Source of the DNA: Collimonas sp. OK412
GTDB taxonomy: Bacteria > Pseudomonadota > Gammaproteobacteria > Burkholderiales > Burkholderiaceae_D
NCBI RefSeq assembly: GCF_900112135.1
Contig: NZ_FOLC01000028.1
Span: 1 to 54,326, forward strand
Reading direction: 5' to 3'
Length of the DNA stretch: 54,326 nt
The notes beneath the pieces are model-generated. The model searched no databases, had not been told where the DNA came from, and worked only from the letters and a program-made list of their open reading frames with translations. Below are positions 8,827 to 18,181 of the stretch, in pieces (the first letter of the stretch is position 1; each line of letters starts with the position of its first letter). Made by a program: the position numbers and the translations under genes.

Positions 8827-9198
8827 ATGACCGAACCATCCGCGCCGAGCATCACCGGCTACCACGCCCACATCTATTTCGATGCCGGCACCCTGGCGCG
8901 GGCGCAAGCCTTGTGTGAAGAGGCGGCGCGGCGGTTTACGCTGGCCATGGGCCGGGTCCACCAGCACCCTGTCGGGCCGCATCCGGACTGGAGCTGCCAG
9001 CTGGCTTTCGATGCGCCGCTGTTTGGCGAAGTCATCCCATGGCTGGCCTTGCATCGCGCCGGGCTGGTGGTGTTCGTCCATCCGCTCACCGGCGACGACC
9101 TGCGCGATCATCGCGACCATGCGATCTGGATGGGCGCGGTGCGGCCATTGAAACTGTCGATATTTTCCGGGGAGCCTGAAGCGGCTCACGAGCAATGA
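8827..9198 (+). CDS. DOPA 4,5-dioxygenase family protein
   Basis: A 123-aa protein with the family's conserved histidines: 'YHAHIYFDAGT' (His13, His15), 'GPHPDWSCQLAF', 'GLVVFVHPLTGDDLRDHRDHAIWMG'. The fold is a small ferredoxin-like ring-cleaving dioxygenase described for fungal and bacterial DOPA oxidation. The physiological substrate here is unknown. The start ATG follows a short 'TGGAGTTTCCTGC' Shine-Dalgarno region. Its stop overlaps the next start (ATGA), indicating co-translation with the beta-helix protein. Confidence 0.88.
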   Translation: MTEPSAPSITGYHAHIYFDAGTLARAQALCEEAARRFTLAMGRVHQHPVGPHPDWSCQLAFDAPLFGEVIPWLALHRAGLVVFVHPLTGDDLRDHRDHAIWMGAVRPLKLSIFSGEPEAAHEQ

Positions 9199-9908
9199 AG
9201 AGCGGCCCTATGAGTGATAGCTTGCAGCAATACGTAGCGACGGCGCTGCTGGCCGCGCTGTTGATTCCCGGCATGAGCTCGGCGGCCGGGCGAGCCACCA
9301 TGATTGCTCCTGATCGCGCCGACAAGCCGGGTTTCCTGGTGGTCATCGACGAACCCGGATATTACCGGCTGTCAGGCAACCTGAAAGTACCTGACGCCAA
9401 CACCACCGCAATCGAGATCAACGCCGACAACGTGACGCTGGACCTCAACGGCCACGCCATCCAGGGACCGGTTCGCTGCCAGCAATTGCCGGCGCCGTGC
9501 TGGCCGGGCGGCAGCGGAAATGGCGTGCATGCGGTCAACCGCAGCGGCATCTCGGTCAGGAACGGCATCATCCAGGGCATGGGAAATTACGGCGTCTACC
9601 TGGAAACCAATGCGGCCAGCATCGACCGGATAGTGATGGCCAGGAACGGCCATGGCGGCGCGGTGCTGTTCGGCGGTTCGATCAGCAACAGCGTTGCCGA
9701 AGCGAATGGCGGCGACGGCATCTTCGGCGTCGATCTCAAGGTGCGCAACAGCATGATGCGCGGCAACCAGATGCTGGGACTGTCCGCATATGGCCATTCC
9801 ACTTTCAGCAACAACCAGTTCAAGGGCAATAACGGCAACGCCGCGCAAACCAACCTGAAGCCGGCCGCCGCCGATCGCAATGTATGCAACGGAGCGGCCT
9901 GCCAGTAG
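9195..9908 (+). CDS. Exported right-handed beta-helix protein
   Basis: A 237-aa protein overlapping the upstream gene by four bases (ATGA). A hydrophobic signal segment near residues 14-31 ends at 'MSSAAG', so the product should be periplasmic or secreted. The mature part has regular turns such as 'NADNVTLDLNGHAIQGP', 'ISVRNGIIQG', 'GVYLETNAASIDRIVM' and 'SISNSVAEANGGDGIFGV'. This pattern is typical of parallel beta-helix (pectate-lyase-like, PbH1) proteins. The family includes polysaccharide lyases and epimerases, but no catalytic set can be assigned. An internal ATG at 9210 is an alternative start. Confidence 0.78.
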   Translation: MKSGPMSDSLQQYVATALLAALLIPGMSSAAGRATMIAPDRADKPGFLVVIDEPGYYRLSGNLKVPDANTTAIEINADNVTLDLNGHAIQGPVRCQQLPAPCWPGGSGNGVHAVNRSGISVRNGIIQGMGNYGVYLETNAASIDRIVMARNGHGGAVLFGGSISNSVAEANGGDGIFGVDLKVRNSMMRGNQMLGLSAYGHSTFSNNQFKGNNGNAAQTNLKPAAADRNVCNGAACQ

Positions 9909-9911
9909 ATA

Positions 9912-10892
<981 letters not shown>

Positions 10893-11141
10893 GGTTTGCT
10901 CCGGATAGTGATAAATGCTGCTTCCGGCCAGGCCAGTGCAGAGGCTTGACCGGGAAAAGCGCTACAAGTTAGTATAAGCGATGCTTACGTTATCCCTCTT
11001 CTCCCCCAACTCTCGCGTCTGCGCACGTTGTTGCCGCTGCACGACGCCAATGCAGCGCGCCTGATTTTCCTCGCCCGCCGGCCTGTGCACGGCCAGGTTG
11101 TTTTTCCCTGGCACCCCTAACTGGTTTTTAAAAAGAATTGC

Positions 11142-12521
11142 ATGGAACTCCATCTATACGATAGCTGGGAGCGCCGCGTCAGGCGTTTTGAAAGCATTGT
11201 CCCGGGGCGCGTCGGCTTGTATTGCTGCGGACCGACGGTCTACGATTACGCCCACATCGGCAACCTGCGCACCTATGTTTTCGAGGATTTGCTGCGCCGT
11301 ACGCTGAGCTTTAACCATTACCGTGTGCAGCACGTGGTCAATATCACCGACGTCGGCCACCTGGTCTCGGATGCCGATGAAGGCGAAGACAAGATGGAAA
11401 AAGGCAGCCGGCGCAGCGGCAAGAGCGCCTGGGAAATAGCGGCGTTTTACAGCGCTGCGTTCATGGCGGATTGCCGCGTCCTCAACCTGCTGGAGCCGGA
11501 GACCTGGTGCCGCGCCACCGAATACCTTCCCGAGCAGATTGCCTTTATCCAGGCGCTGGAAGAAAAAGGATATGTCTATCGCACCGGCGATGGCATCTAC
11601 TTCGACACCAGCCGCCAAAGCGACTACGGCTACCTGGCCCGGCTCGACCGCGACGCCTTGCAGGCAGGCGCGCGCGTGGCGATAGGAGAAAAGCGCAGCC
11701 CGACCGATTTCGCCTTATGGAAATTCAGCCCTGCCGACACCCGGCGCCAGATGGAGTGGGACAGTCCCTGGGGCCGCGGTTTTCCCGGCTGGCACATCGA
11801 ATGCTCGGCGATGTCGGCGGCGCATCTCGGCAGCTGGTTTGATATCCATTGCGGCGGCGAAGACCATATCGCGGTCCATCACAGCAATGAGATAGCGCAG
11901 ACCCAGGCCTGCCACGGCACGCGCCTGGCGAATTTCTGGATGCATGGCTACTTCCTGCAGGCTGGCAGCGAAAAAATGTCCAAGTCGGGCGGCGATTTCC
12001 TGCGTCTCCGGTCGCTGGCCGAGCGCGGCATCGATCCGCTGGCCTACCGTTACCTGTGCCTGACGGCGCATTACCGCAGCCAGCTGGAATTCAGCTGGGA
12101 CGGCCTGCAGGCAGCGGCGACTGCCTTGCAGCGCTTGCGGGAAGCCTACCATCGCTGGCCGGACGGGACGCAGCCTGACCCGGTTTTCCTGGAGCGCTTC
12201 CGCGACGCCATCAACAGTGACCTTAATTCATCGCGCGCATTGACTATCGTCTGGGAGCTGGTGCGCTGCGAGGCCGACGCCGCCATGCGCAAGGCTACAT
12301 TGCGTGCGATGGACCAGGTACTGGGACTCGACCTGGACAACTGGCGTCCGGCCAGCCATGAAATTCCCGCGGCGGTACAGGCGCTGGCCGGCCGGCGCCA
12401 GGCTGCGCGCGAAGCGCGGCAGTGGCAGGAAGCCGATCGCCTGCGCCAGGAAATCAAGGTGCAGGGATTTCTGGTGGAAGATGGCGTTTCGGGCTGGGTG
12501 CTTAAGCCGGATAACAATTGA
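11142..12521 (+). CDS. cysS: Cysteine--tRNA ligase, atypical (probably second) copy
   Basis: A 459-aa class I aminoacyl-tRNA synthetase. It carries HIGN at 38-41 in the HIGH position, KMSKS at 278-282, and the zinc set Cys29, Cys221, His246 and Glu250 with the spacing of E. coli CysRS. All catalytic parts are present, so it should charge tRNA-Cys. The region after the first Rossmann strand reads 'DVGHLVSDADEGEDKME'. Canonical betaproteobacterial CysRS has 'DIDDKIIKRA' at this point, so this is a different branch. I infer an additional, possibly horizontally acquired, copy. No T-box or other leader signal is visible upstream. It ends at a GC-rich hairpin shared with mmsA. Confidence 0.9.
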   Translation: MELHLYDSWERRVRRFESIVPGRVGLYCCGPTVYDYAHIGNLRTYVFEDLLRRTLSFNHYRVQHVVNITDVGHLVSDADEGEDKMEKGSRRSGKSAWEIAAFYSAAFMADCRVLNLLEPETWCRATEYLPEQIAFIQALEEKGYVYRTGDGIYFDTSRQSDYGYLARLDRDALQAGARVAIGEKRSPTDFALWKFSPADTRRQMEWDSPWGRGFPGWHIECSAMSAAHLGSWFDIHCGGEDHIAVHHSNEIAQTQACHGTRLANFWMHGYFLQAGSEKMSKSGGDFLRLRSLAERGIDPLAYRYLCLTAHYRSQLEFSWDGLQAAATALQRLREAYHRWPDGTQPDPVFLERFRDAINSDLNSSRALTIVWELVRCEADAAMRKATLRAMDQVLGLDLDNWRPASHEIPAAVQALAGRRQAAREARQWQEADRLRQEIKVQGFLVEDGVSGWVLKPDNN

Positions 12522-12522
12522 G

Positions 12523-12550
12523 CCGGAGCGCCGGCTGCCAGCCGCTCCGG
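12523..12550. terminator. Bidirectional hairpin between convergent cysS and mmsA
   Basis: An 8-bp stem (CCGGAGCG / CGCTCCGG) with a 12-nt loop lies just after the cysS stop and before the mmsA stop on the other strand. It has no T-tract, so it may act as a transcript-end stabiliser rather than a classical intrinsic terminator. Confidence 0.5.
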
Positions 12551-12560
12551 GCAAGCCGGT

Positions 12561-14072
12561 TTACTTGGCCACAGGCATGGTGAATTCAGCGCCCTTGGCG
12601 ATACTGTCCGGCCAGCGCTGCATGATGCTCTTGTAGCGGGTATAGAAGCGGATGCCTTCCTCGCCGTAAGCGTGGTGGTCGCCGAACAGCGAACGTTTCC
12701 AGCCGCCGAAGGAATGCCAGGCCATCGGCACCGGGATCGGCACGTTGATGCCGACCATGCCGACCTGGATCTGCCGTGAAAATGCGCGCGCCACGCCGCC
12801 GTCGCTGGTAAAGAGAGAAACGCCGTTGCCGAATTCGTGGGCATTGACCAGTTCTACCGCGCTGGCCAGGTCCGGCACCCGCACCACCGACAGCACCGGG
12901 CCGAAGATTTCTTCCTTGTAGATGGTCATTTCCGGGGTCACGTGGTCGAACAGGGTGCCGCCGACGAAAAAGCCATTCTCGTGGCCGGCAACGCTGTGGC
13001 CGCGGCCGTCGACCAGCAGCCTGGCGCCCTCTTCAACGCCCTTGGCGATATAAGCCTCGACCTTGGCCTTGTGCACGGCGGTGACCAGCGGCCCCATCTC
13101 GGAATCGGCCTGGTCGCCGTTGCCGATCTTGAGCGCGGCAGCGCGTTGCGCCAGCCGCTCCACCAGGCGGTCGGCGACATCGCCCACCGCGACCGCCACC
13201 GAGATCGCCATGCAGCGCTCGCCGGCCGAACCGTAGGCGGCGCCGACCAGCGCATCGACCGCCTGTTCGAGATCGGCGTCCGGCATCACCACCAGATGGT
13301 TCTTGGCGCCGCCCAGCGCCTGCACGCGTTTGCCGCGGCGTGCGCCTTCGGTGTAGATGTATTCCGCGATCGGGGTCGAACCGACAAACGACAGCGCCTG
13401 TACTTCGGGATGTGCCAGCAAGGCGTCGACAGCCGTCTTGTCACCCTGCACCACGTTGAAAACACCGTCAGGCAGGCCGGCTTGCTTGAGCAGGCCGGCG
13501 ATCAGCAGGCTGGCCGAAGGATCGCGCTCGGACGGTTTCAGGATGAAGCAGTTGCCGCAGGCGATCGCCACCGGGAACATCCACATCGGCACCATCACCG
13601 GGAAGTTGAACGGCGTGATGCCGGCCACCACGCCCAGCGGCTGGCGCAGGTTCCAGTTGTCGATGCCGCCGCCGATATTGTCGGTGTGGCTGGTTTTCAG
13701 CAGGTGTGGAATGCCGCAAGCGAATTCCACCACCTCGATGCCGCGCACCACTTCGCCCTTGGCGTCGGAAAACACCTTGCCGTGTTCGCGCGTGATCAGC
13801 GCCGCCAGCTGGTCGTGATGCTGTTCCAGCAGTTCCTTGAACTTGAACATGATGCGGGCACGGCGCAGCGGCGAGGTTTCGGCCCAGGCCGGGAACGCTG
13901 CACGGGCGCCGGCGACGGCTTTATCCACTTCCTGCGCCGAGGCCAGCGCAACCTGGGCGACCACGGCGCCGGTGGCCGGATTGTAGACATCCGAATAGCG
14001 TTCGGAACGGCCAGTCGCCAATGCGCCGGAAATGAAGTGGTTGATTTGAGGGGTGTTCAAAGTAAGGCTCAT
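12561..14072 (-). CDS. mmsA: CoA-acylating methylmalonate/malonate-semialdehyde dehydrogenase
   Basis: A 503-aa aldehyde dehydrogenase superfamily enzyme. It has the MmsA-specific sequence '[20 protein letters not shown]', the NAD-site '[12 protein letters not shown]', the 'LGGAKNH' motif and the nucleophile in 'GERCMAIS'. It converts malonate or methylmalonate semialdehyde with CoA and NAD to acetyl-CoA or propionyl-CoA. It lies 12 nt downstream of an omega-aminotransferase on the same strand, which is the classic beta-alanine (or beta-aminoisobutyrate) degradation pair: transamination to malonate semialdehyde, then oxidation to acetyl-CoA. Confidence 0.96.
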   Translation of the reverse strand: MSLTLNTPQINHFISGALATGRSERYSDVYNPATGAVVAQVALASAQEVDKAVAGARAAFPAWAETSPLRRARIMFKFKELLEQHHDQLAALITREHGKVFSDAKGEVVRGIEVVEFACGIPHLLKTSHTDNIGGGIDNWNLRQPLGVVAGITPFNFPVMVPMWMFPVAIACGNCFILKPSERDPSASLLIAGLLKQAGLPDGVFNVVQGDKTAVDALLAHPEVQALSFVGSTPIAEYIYTEGARRGKRVQALGGAKNHLVVMPDADLEQAVDALVGAAYGSAGERCMAISVAVAVGDVADRLVERLAQRAAALKIGNGDQADSEMGPLVTAVHKAKVEAYIAKGVEEGARLLVDGRGHSVAGHENGFFVGGTLFDHVTPEMTIYKEEIFGPVLSVVRVPDLASAVELVNAHEFGNGVSLFTSDGGVARAFSRQIQVGMVGINVPIPVPMAWHSFGGWKRSLFGDHHAYGEEGIRFYTRYKSIMQRWPDSIAKGAEFTMPVAK

Positions 14073-14084
14073 GGCAGGTCTCGG

Positions 14085-15413
14085 TTATCTGGTTTCGTTG
14101 AGTGCTTCGCGCACCGTGCTGAACATGCGTTCGATTTCTTCCGGCTGGACGATCAGCGGCGGCGAGAAAGCCAGGATGTCGCCGGTGTAGCGCACCATCA
14201 CGCCCTTTTCATAACACTTGCGGAATACTTCGTAAGCGCGCGCGCCCGGCGCCTGCGGCCGCGGTTCCAGCTCGATCCCGGCCACCAGGCCGAGGTTGCG
14301 GATATCCTTGACGTGCGGCGCGCCGGCCACGCCGTGGGCGGCTTTCTCGAACAGTGGCGACAATTCGCGCGCGCGCTCGAACAAGCCTTCGCTCTGGTAC
14401 AGGTCGATGGCGGCGATGGCGGCTGCGGCGGCCACCGGATGGGCGGAATAGGTATAACCGTGCATCAGCTCGATGGCGCCGGCGGCGGCGGATTGCACCA
14501 CCGCGTCATGGATCTCGCGTTTCACCGCCACCGCGCCCATTGGAATCGCGGCGTTGTTGATGCCCTTGGCAAGCGTGATCAGGTCTGGCGTGACGCCGAA
14601 ATAGGCACTGGCGGTGGGTGCCCCGAGGCGGCCGAACCCGGTGATCACTTCATCGAAAATCAGCAGGATGCCGTGCTTGCTGCACAGCTCGCGCAAGCGC
14701 TCCAGGTAACCCGCCGGCGGAATCAGCACCCCGGTCGAGCCGGCCAGCGGCTCGACGATGACGGCGGCGATGGTGGAGGCGTCGTGCAGCGTCACCAGCC
14801 GTTCCAGTTCGTCCGCCAGGTGCGCGCCCCAGGCGGGCTGGCCGCGGCTGAAGCCGGCTTCGGCGATATTCAGGGTGTGCTGCAGGTGGTCGACGCCGGG
14901 TATCAGGTTGCCCGAGAAAGCCTTGCGGTTGCCGACGATGCCGCCGACCGAGATGCCGCCGAAACCGACCCCGTGATAACCGCGTTCGCGGCCGATGAAC
15001 CGTGTGCGCTGGCCGTCGCCGCGTGCGCGGTGGTAAGCCAGGGCAATCTTGAGTGCGCTGTCGACTGCTTCCGAACCGGAATTGGTGAAGAAAATCCGAT
15101 CCAGCCCGGCTGGCATCAGTCCTGCCACCTTGCGCGCAGCTTCAAACGCCAGCGGATGGCCCATCTGGAATGATGGCGCGTAATCCATGCTGCCGATCTG
15201 CCGCGTCACGGCGGCGGTGATCTCTTCGCGGCAATGGCCGGCGTTGACGCACCACAGGCCGGCGGTGGCGTCGAGTATCGGGCGGCCGTCGTCGGTCTGG
15301 TAATACATGCCTTTGGCCGAGACGAACATGCGCGGCGCTTCCTTGAACTGGCGGTTGGCGGTGAATGGCATCCAGAATGCCGACAGGTCCTGATCCGATT
15401 GGTGTGTGTGCAT
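14085..15413 (-). CDS. Class III omega-aminotransferase, beta-alanine--pyruvate type
   Basis: A 442-aa PLP enzyme. 'LSAFWMPFTANRQFKEAPRMF' near the N-terminus is typical of beta-alanine:pyruvate transaminases. 'IFDEVITGFGRLG' holds the PLP-pyridine Asp, and the Schiff-base lysine is in 'LITLAKGINNAAIPMGAV'. I chose the ATG at 15413. An upstream in-frame ATG (15461) would add 16 residues absent from relatives. Together with mmsA it forms a two-gene operon for beta-alanine use, divergent from the MocR regulator. Confidence 0.92.
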   Translation of the reverse strand: MHTHQSDQDLSAFWMPFTANRQFKEAPRMFVSAKGMYYQTDDGRPILDATAGLWCVNAGHCREEITAAVTRQIGSMDYAPSFQMGHPLAFEAARKVAGLMPAGLDRIFFTNSGSEAVDSALKIALAYHRARGDGQRTRFIGRERGYHGVGFGGISVGGIVGNRKAFSGNLIPGVDHLQHTLNIAEAGFSRGQPAWGAHLADELERLVTLHDASTIAAVIVEPLAGSTGVLIPPAGYLERLRELCSKHGILLIFDEVITGFGRLGAPTASAYFGVTPDLITLAKGINNAAIPMGAVAVKREIHDAVVQSAAAGAIELMHGYTYSAHPVAAAAAIAAIDLYQSEGLFERARELSPLFEKAAHGVAGAPHVKDIRNLGLVAGIELEPRPQAPGARAYEVFRKCYEKGVMVRYTGDILAFSPPLIVQPEEIERMFSTVREALNETR

Positions 15414-15498
15414 GATGGGCTCGGTTGCGGTGATTGACGATGGTTGGCGAAGTTTCGCCATGGCGTCGATTATTGCAGCTACAATCCAGATTGTTAGA

Positions 15499-15561
15499 TA
15501 CACTTTGTACAAATCGCGGAAAGTGTACTGTTGCCGACAGCAATCTGTACTGAATACACTT
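15499..15561. promoter_or_regulatory. Three half-sites, probable MocR operator region
   Basis: The core TACACTTT (15499-15506) has an inverted copy AAAGTGTA (15520-15527) whose centre is 21 bp away, two helical turns. A third copy, TACACTT, lies at 15555-15561 just before the regulator's Shine-Dalgarno. MocR-family regulators commonly bind such repeated half-sites in the divergent spacer, so this array likely controls both the regulator and the aminotransferase-mmsA operon. Confidence 0.6.
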
Positions 15562-15570
15562 GAAGGTCCC

Positions 15571-17001
15571 ATGACTGATACCCAGGTTTCGCGTTTTCCC
15601 CCGCTGTTGCAGCCGCAGTCGGCGCTGAGCCTGGTCGAGCAGGTGGTGGCGGGCCTCGGCCGCATGATCGAAAACGGCAAGCTGCGGCCGGGCGAGCGGC
15701 TGCCGTCGATCCGCCAGTTCGCGCTGCAGCAGGGAGTCAGCAATTCGACGATTGTCGAAGCTTACGAACGGCTTGTGGCCAACGGCTTGCTGATCGTCCG
15801 GCGCGGGTCCGGTTTTTTCATCGCCAAGCGCGAGCAGCCCGAGAGCAGCGGCATGCCTTCGATCATGCCCAATCCGGTGATCGATTCGGCCTGGCTGTTT
15901 TCCGAAGTGTTTGCCGATGAGCGGGTGCCGATCAAGGCCGGCTGCGGCTGGCTGCCAAGCAGCATGCTCGACGGCGAGGGTTTGCATGCGGCGGAGCGGC
16001 GCATCATCCGCTCGCCCGGCGCCCAGCAGGTGGGCTACGGCCATCCGTTCGGTTACGGTCCGCTGCGGCAGACAATCGCCAAATCGTTCGCCAACTGGTC
16101 GCTCGACATCGGCCCCGACCAGATAGTCACTACCCACGGCGTGACCCAGGCGCTGGACCTGATCATGCGCACCCTGGTGAAACCGGGCGACACCGTGTTC
16201 ATCGAAGAGCCGGGTTATTGCAACCTGATCGCCATGCTGCGGCTGGCCAATATCCATGTGGTCGGCGTGCCGCGCACCGTGAGCGGAGTCGACCTGGAGC
16301 GGCTGGAAGAGCTGGCGCAGATCCACCGGCCGAAGATTTTTTTCACCAACCCGGTACTGCAGAATCCGACCGGCACCACTTACACCCCGGCCTGTGCAAT
16401 GCGGGTGCTGCAGTCGGCTGAACGGCATGGCTTCTGGGTAGTGGAAGACGATCTGTACCGCGAGCTGGCGCAAGCCACCGATCCGATGCTGGCGGCGCTG
16501 GACGGCTTGCGGCGGGTAATCTATGTCAGCGGTTTTTCCAAGACCATCGCCCCCTCGCTGCGGCTGGGTTTCATCGCCTGCCAGGCGGATCTCGCCAAGG
16601 AATTTGCGCGCACCAAGATGGTCTTGACCCTGACCAATTCGGAAATCACCGAACGGCTGGTGTACAACGCGCTGACTGAAGGCCATCACCGGCGGCACGT
16701 CGAGCGCCTGGCCAGCACCTTGCTCACTGCGCAGGCGCAGGTCAGCGCCAGGCTGGAGGAAGTCGGCCTGCTGCCGTTCGGCCCGCCGCGCGGCGGCATG
16801 TTTTATTGGGCGAGGATGCCGCATGCGGCGCTGAGCGCCAAGGCAATCGGCGACCTGGCCTTGCAGCAAGGCATCTGGCTGGCGCCGGGAGAATTCTTTT
16901 ATGTATCGCAACCGGAACACGCCTGGTTCCGTTTCAATGTGGCTTTTTCGGACCTGCCCAAGCTGTCCGATTTTTTCCGCAAACTGCCGGCCGGCGCGTA
17001 G
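15571..17001 (+). CDS. MocR-type regulator (GntR winged helix + aminotransferase-like domain)
   Basis: A 476-aa protein starting at ATG 15571 after GAAGG. Residues about 20-85 form a GntR winged helix ('LRPGERLPSIRQFALQQGVSN'). The rest is a fold-type I aminotransferase domain with 'NPTGTTYTP' and the PLP lysine in 'YVSGFSKTIAPSLRLGF'. MocR proteins sense amino acids or PLP adducts and usually activate adjacent catabolic genes. Here the divergent neighbours are the beta-alanine transaminase and mmsA, so beta-alanine or a related omega-amino acid is the likely signal (inference). Confidence 0.93.
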   Translation: MTDTQVSRFPPLLQPQSALSLVEQVVAGLGRMIENGKLRPGERLPSIRQFALQQGVSNSTIVEAYERLVANGLLIVRRGSGFFIAKREQPESSGMPSIMPNPVIDSAWLFSEVFADERVPIKAGCGWLPSSMLDGEGLHAAERRIIRSPGAQQVGYGHPFGYGPLRQTIAKSFANWSLDIGPDQIVTTHGVTQALDLIMRTLVKPGDTVFIEEPGYCNLIAMLRLANIHVVGVPRTVSGVDLERLEELAQIHRPKIFFTNPVLQNPTGTTYTPACAMRVLQSAERHGFWVVEDDLYRELAQATDPMLAALDGLRRVIYVSGFSKTIAPSLRLGFIACQADLAKEFARTKMVLTLTNSEITERLVYNALTEGHHRRHVERLASTLLTAQAQVSARLEEVGLLPFGPPRGGMFYWARMPHAALSAKAIGDLALQQGIWLAPGEFFYVSQPEHAWFRFNVAFSDLPKLSDFFRKLPAGA

Positions 17002-17028
17002 CCGGCCCTTTTCTCCGACGGCTGACGG

Positions 17029-17241
17029 CTAGCCCGCCGCCGCTTCGCGTTTGCGGATGACGGTGACGCTTTCGCCGCCCGCGCCCCAGTTGTCGGTATC
17101 GACTTCATCGATGACGACGAAGGTGGTAGCCGGTCTCTTGTTGAGCACGCGCGCCAGTAACTCGGTGACGCCGGCAATCAGTTGCTGTTTCTGTTCCGCG
17201 GTGACTCCTTCGCGGGTGACGCGGATATTGACGTATGGCAT
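17029..17241 (-). CDS. 4-oxalocrotonate tautomerase family protein
   Basis: A 70-aa protein beginning Met-Pro, so Pro becomes the catalytic N-terminal base after Met removal. 'PYVNIRVTREGVTAEQKQQLIAG' is the usual 4-OT beta-alpha start and 'TFVVIDEVDTDNWGAGG' the usual C-terminal half. The length matches 4-OT subunits, which assemble as hexamers. The substrate is unknown. It faces the MocR gene convergently. Confidence 0.92.
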   Translation of the reverse strand: MPYVNIRVTREGVTAEQKQQLIAGVTELLARVLNKRPATTFVVIDEVDTDNWGAGGESVTVIRKREAAAG

Positions 17242-17271
17242 GCTGGAACTCCTGTAGTAAATGGTTTGAGG

Positions 17272-17298
17272 GCGGGCATCGGCCCGCTTTTTTTTTTT
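17272..17298 (+). terminator. Plus-strand intrinsic terminator between two minus-strand genes
   Basis: A GC-rich 6-bp stem GCGGGC / GCCCGC with loop ATCG is followed by eleven T on the plus strand. Both flanking genes run on the minus strand, so this structure can only stop plus-strand transcription, such as read-through from the MocR gene across the tautomerase. On the minus strand the stem is followed by CCTCAA, not T. Confidence 0.8.
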
Positions 17299-17308
17299 GC
17301 GCCTGGAA

Positions 17309-18052
17309 TTACCAGGTGCCGGCGGTGGCGCCGCCGTCCACCGGCAATGCTACGCCGGAAATGAAGCCGGCATCGGTCAGGTACAGCACGGCGTCGACCA
17401 CGTCCTTGGTGCTGCCGGTGCGGCCTGAGGGCGACAGCGTGTTGAAGAAGGTCCGCGAGTTTTCATAGTCGCCGTGCAGCGGCGTCTGGATGATGCCGGG
17501 CGCTACCGTGTTGACCTGCACGTTGGATGCCGCCAGTTCGATCGCCAGCGCCCGCGTGGCATTGATCAGGCCGCCCTTGATCAGCACCGGCAGCAATGCC
17601 GGCACTTTCACCGTCGGCTGCATTGCGATGTTGGCGCTGATGGTGACGATATGTCCGCTTTTGTTGGCGGCCATGTGTACGGCGGCTTGCTGCGATGGAT
17701 AGAAAAAGCCCTTCAGGTTGGTGCTGACCAGGGCGTCGAGATCGTCCTCGGTATAGTCGCCGACCGGCTTGGCGATGAACACGCCGGCGTTGTTGACCAG
17801 GATGTCGACCTTGCCGAACGCCGCAATGGCGCGCTCGAACAGCGCTTTCGCCGTTGCCGGCCGGGCGATGTCGCCGGCCACCGCCAGGAAATTGGGCGGA
17901 TTGCCGAGTTTTTCGGCGGCTGCCAGCAGGCGCTCGATGGTGCGGGCGTTGCCGACCACGTTATAGCCGCGCTGCAGATACGCTTCGGCCAGGGCGAAAC
18001 CGATGCCGCTTGAGGCGCCGGTGATGATGACGGTTTTCTGGTTGCTGCTCAT
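17309..18052 (-). CDS. SDR family oxidoreductase, non-canonical active site
   Basis: A 247-aa protein with the Rossmann motif 'TGASSGIG' and 'NNAG'. Where classical SDRs have YxxxK, this one reads 'ALLPVLIKGG': the Lys is kept but the Tyr position is Pro. Such 'LPxLxKGG' variants exist among LysR-adjacent SDRs, so it may still bind NAD(P), but chemistry by the usual Tyr is not possible. The ATG at 18052 follows 'AAGGAGTGTCACC'. It is divergent from a LysR regulator, the usual sign of a regulator-target pair. Confidence 0.88.
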   Translation of the reverse strand: MSSNQKTVIITGASSGIGFALAEAYLQRGYNVVGNARTIERLLAAAEKLGNPPNFLAVAGDIARPATAKALFERAIAAFGKVDILVNNAGVFIAKPVGDYTEDDLDALVSTNLKGFFYPSQQAAVHMAANKSGHIVTISANIAMQPTVKVPALLPVLIKGGLINATRALAIELAASNVQVNTVAPGIIQTPLHGDYENSRTFFNTLSPSGRTGSTKDVVDAVLYLTDAGFISGVALPVDGGATAGTW

Positions 18053-18103
18053 GGTGACACTCCTTGTGGTTAAGCGGGCTCTCTGGTCCCGATGTAATGC
18101 ACT

Positions 18104-18118
18104 ATACTTATGCGGTAT
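18104..18118. promoter_or_regulatory. LysR-type operator candidate (ATAC-N7-GTAT)
   Basis: An interrupted dyad of the T-N11-A class lies in the 129-bp spacer between the divergent SDR and LysR genes, at the position expected for LysR autoregulation and target activation. Confidence 0.45.
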
Positions 18119-18181
18119 TGGTAGATAAATACAGGTTTTCACAATTAACTTGATACACCATGTAATGAATAAGGCGCTTTC

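Noticed and set aside
10893-11141. Possible T-box or leader peptide before cysS
   Set aside because: No specifier or antiterminator structure and no short Cys-rich reading frame was found. T-boxes are also not expected in this group.
12837-15173. Very long plus-strand open frame (about 778 codons) opposite mmsA and the aminotransferase
   Set aside because: It is antisense to two clearly conserved genes. Its peptide is His/Gln/Arg-rich low-complexity of the kind produced by high-GC complement frames, and it has no ribosome site.
15142-16920. Long minus-strand open frame opposite the MocR gene
   Set aside because: A shadow of a strongly conserved regulator with no family resemblance.
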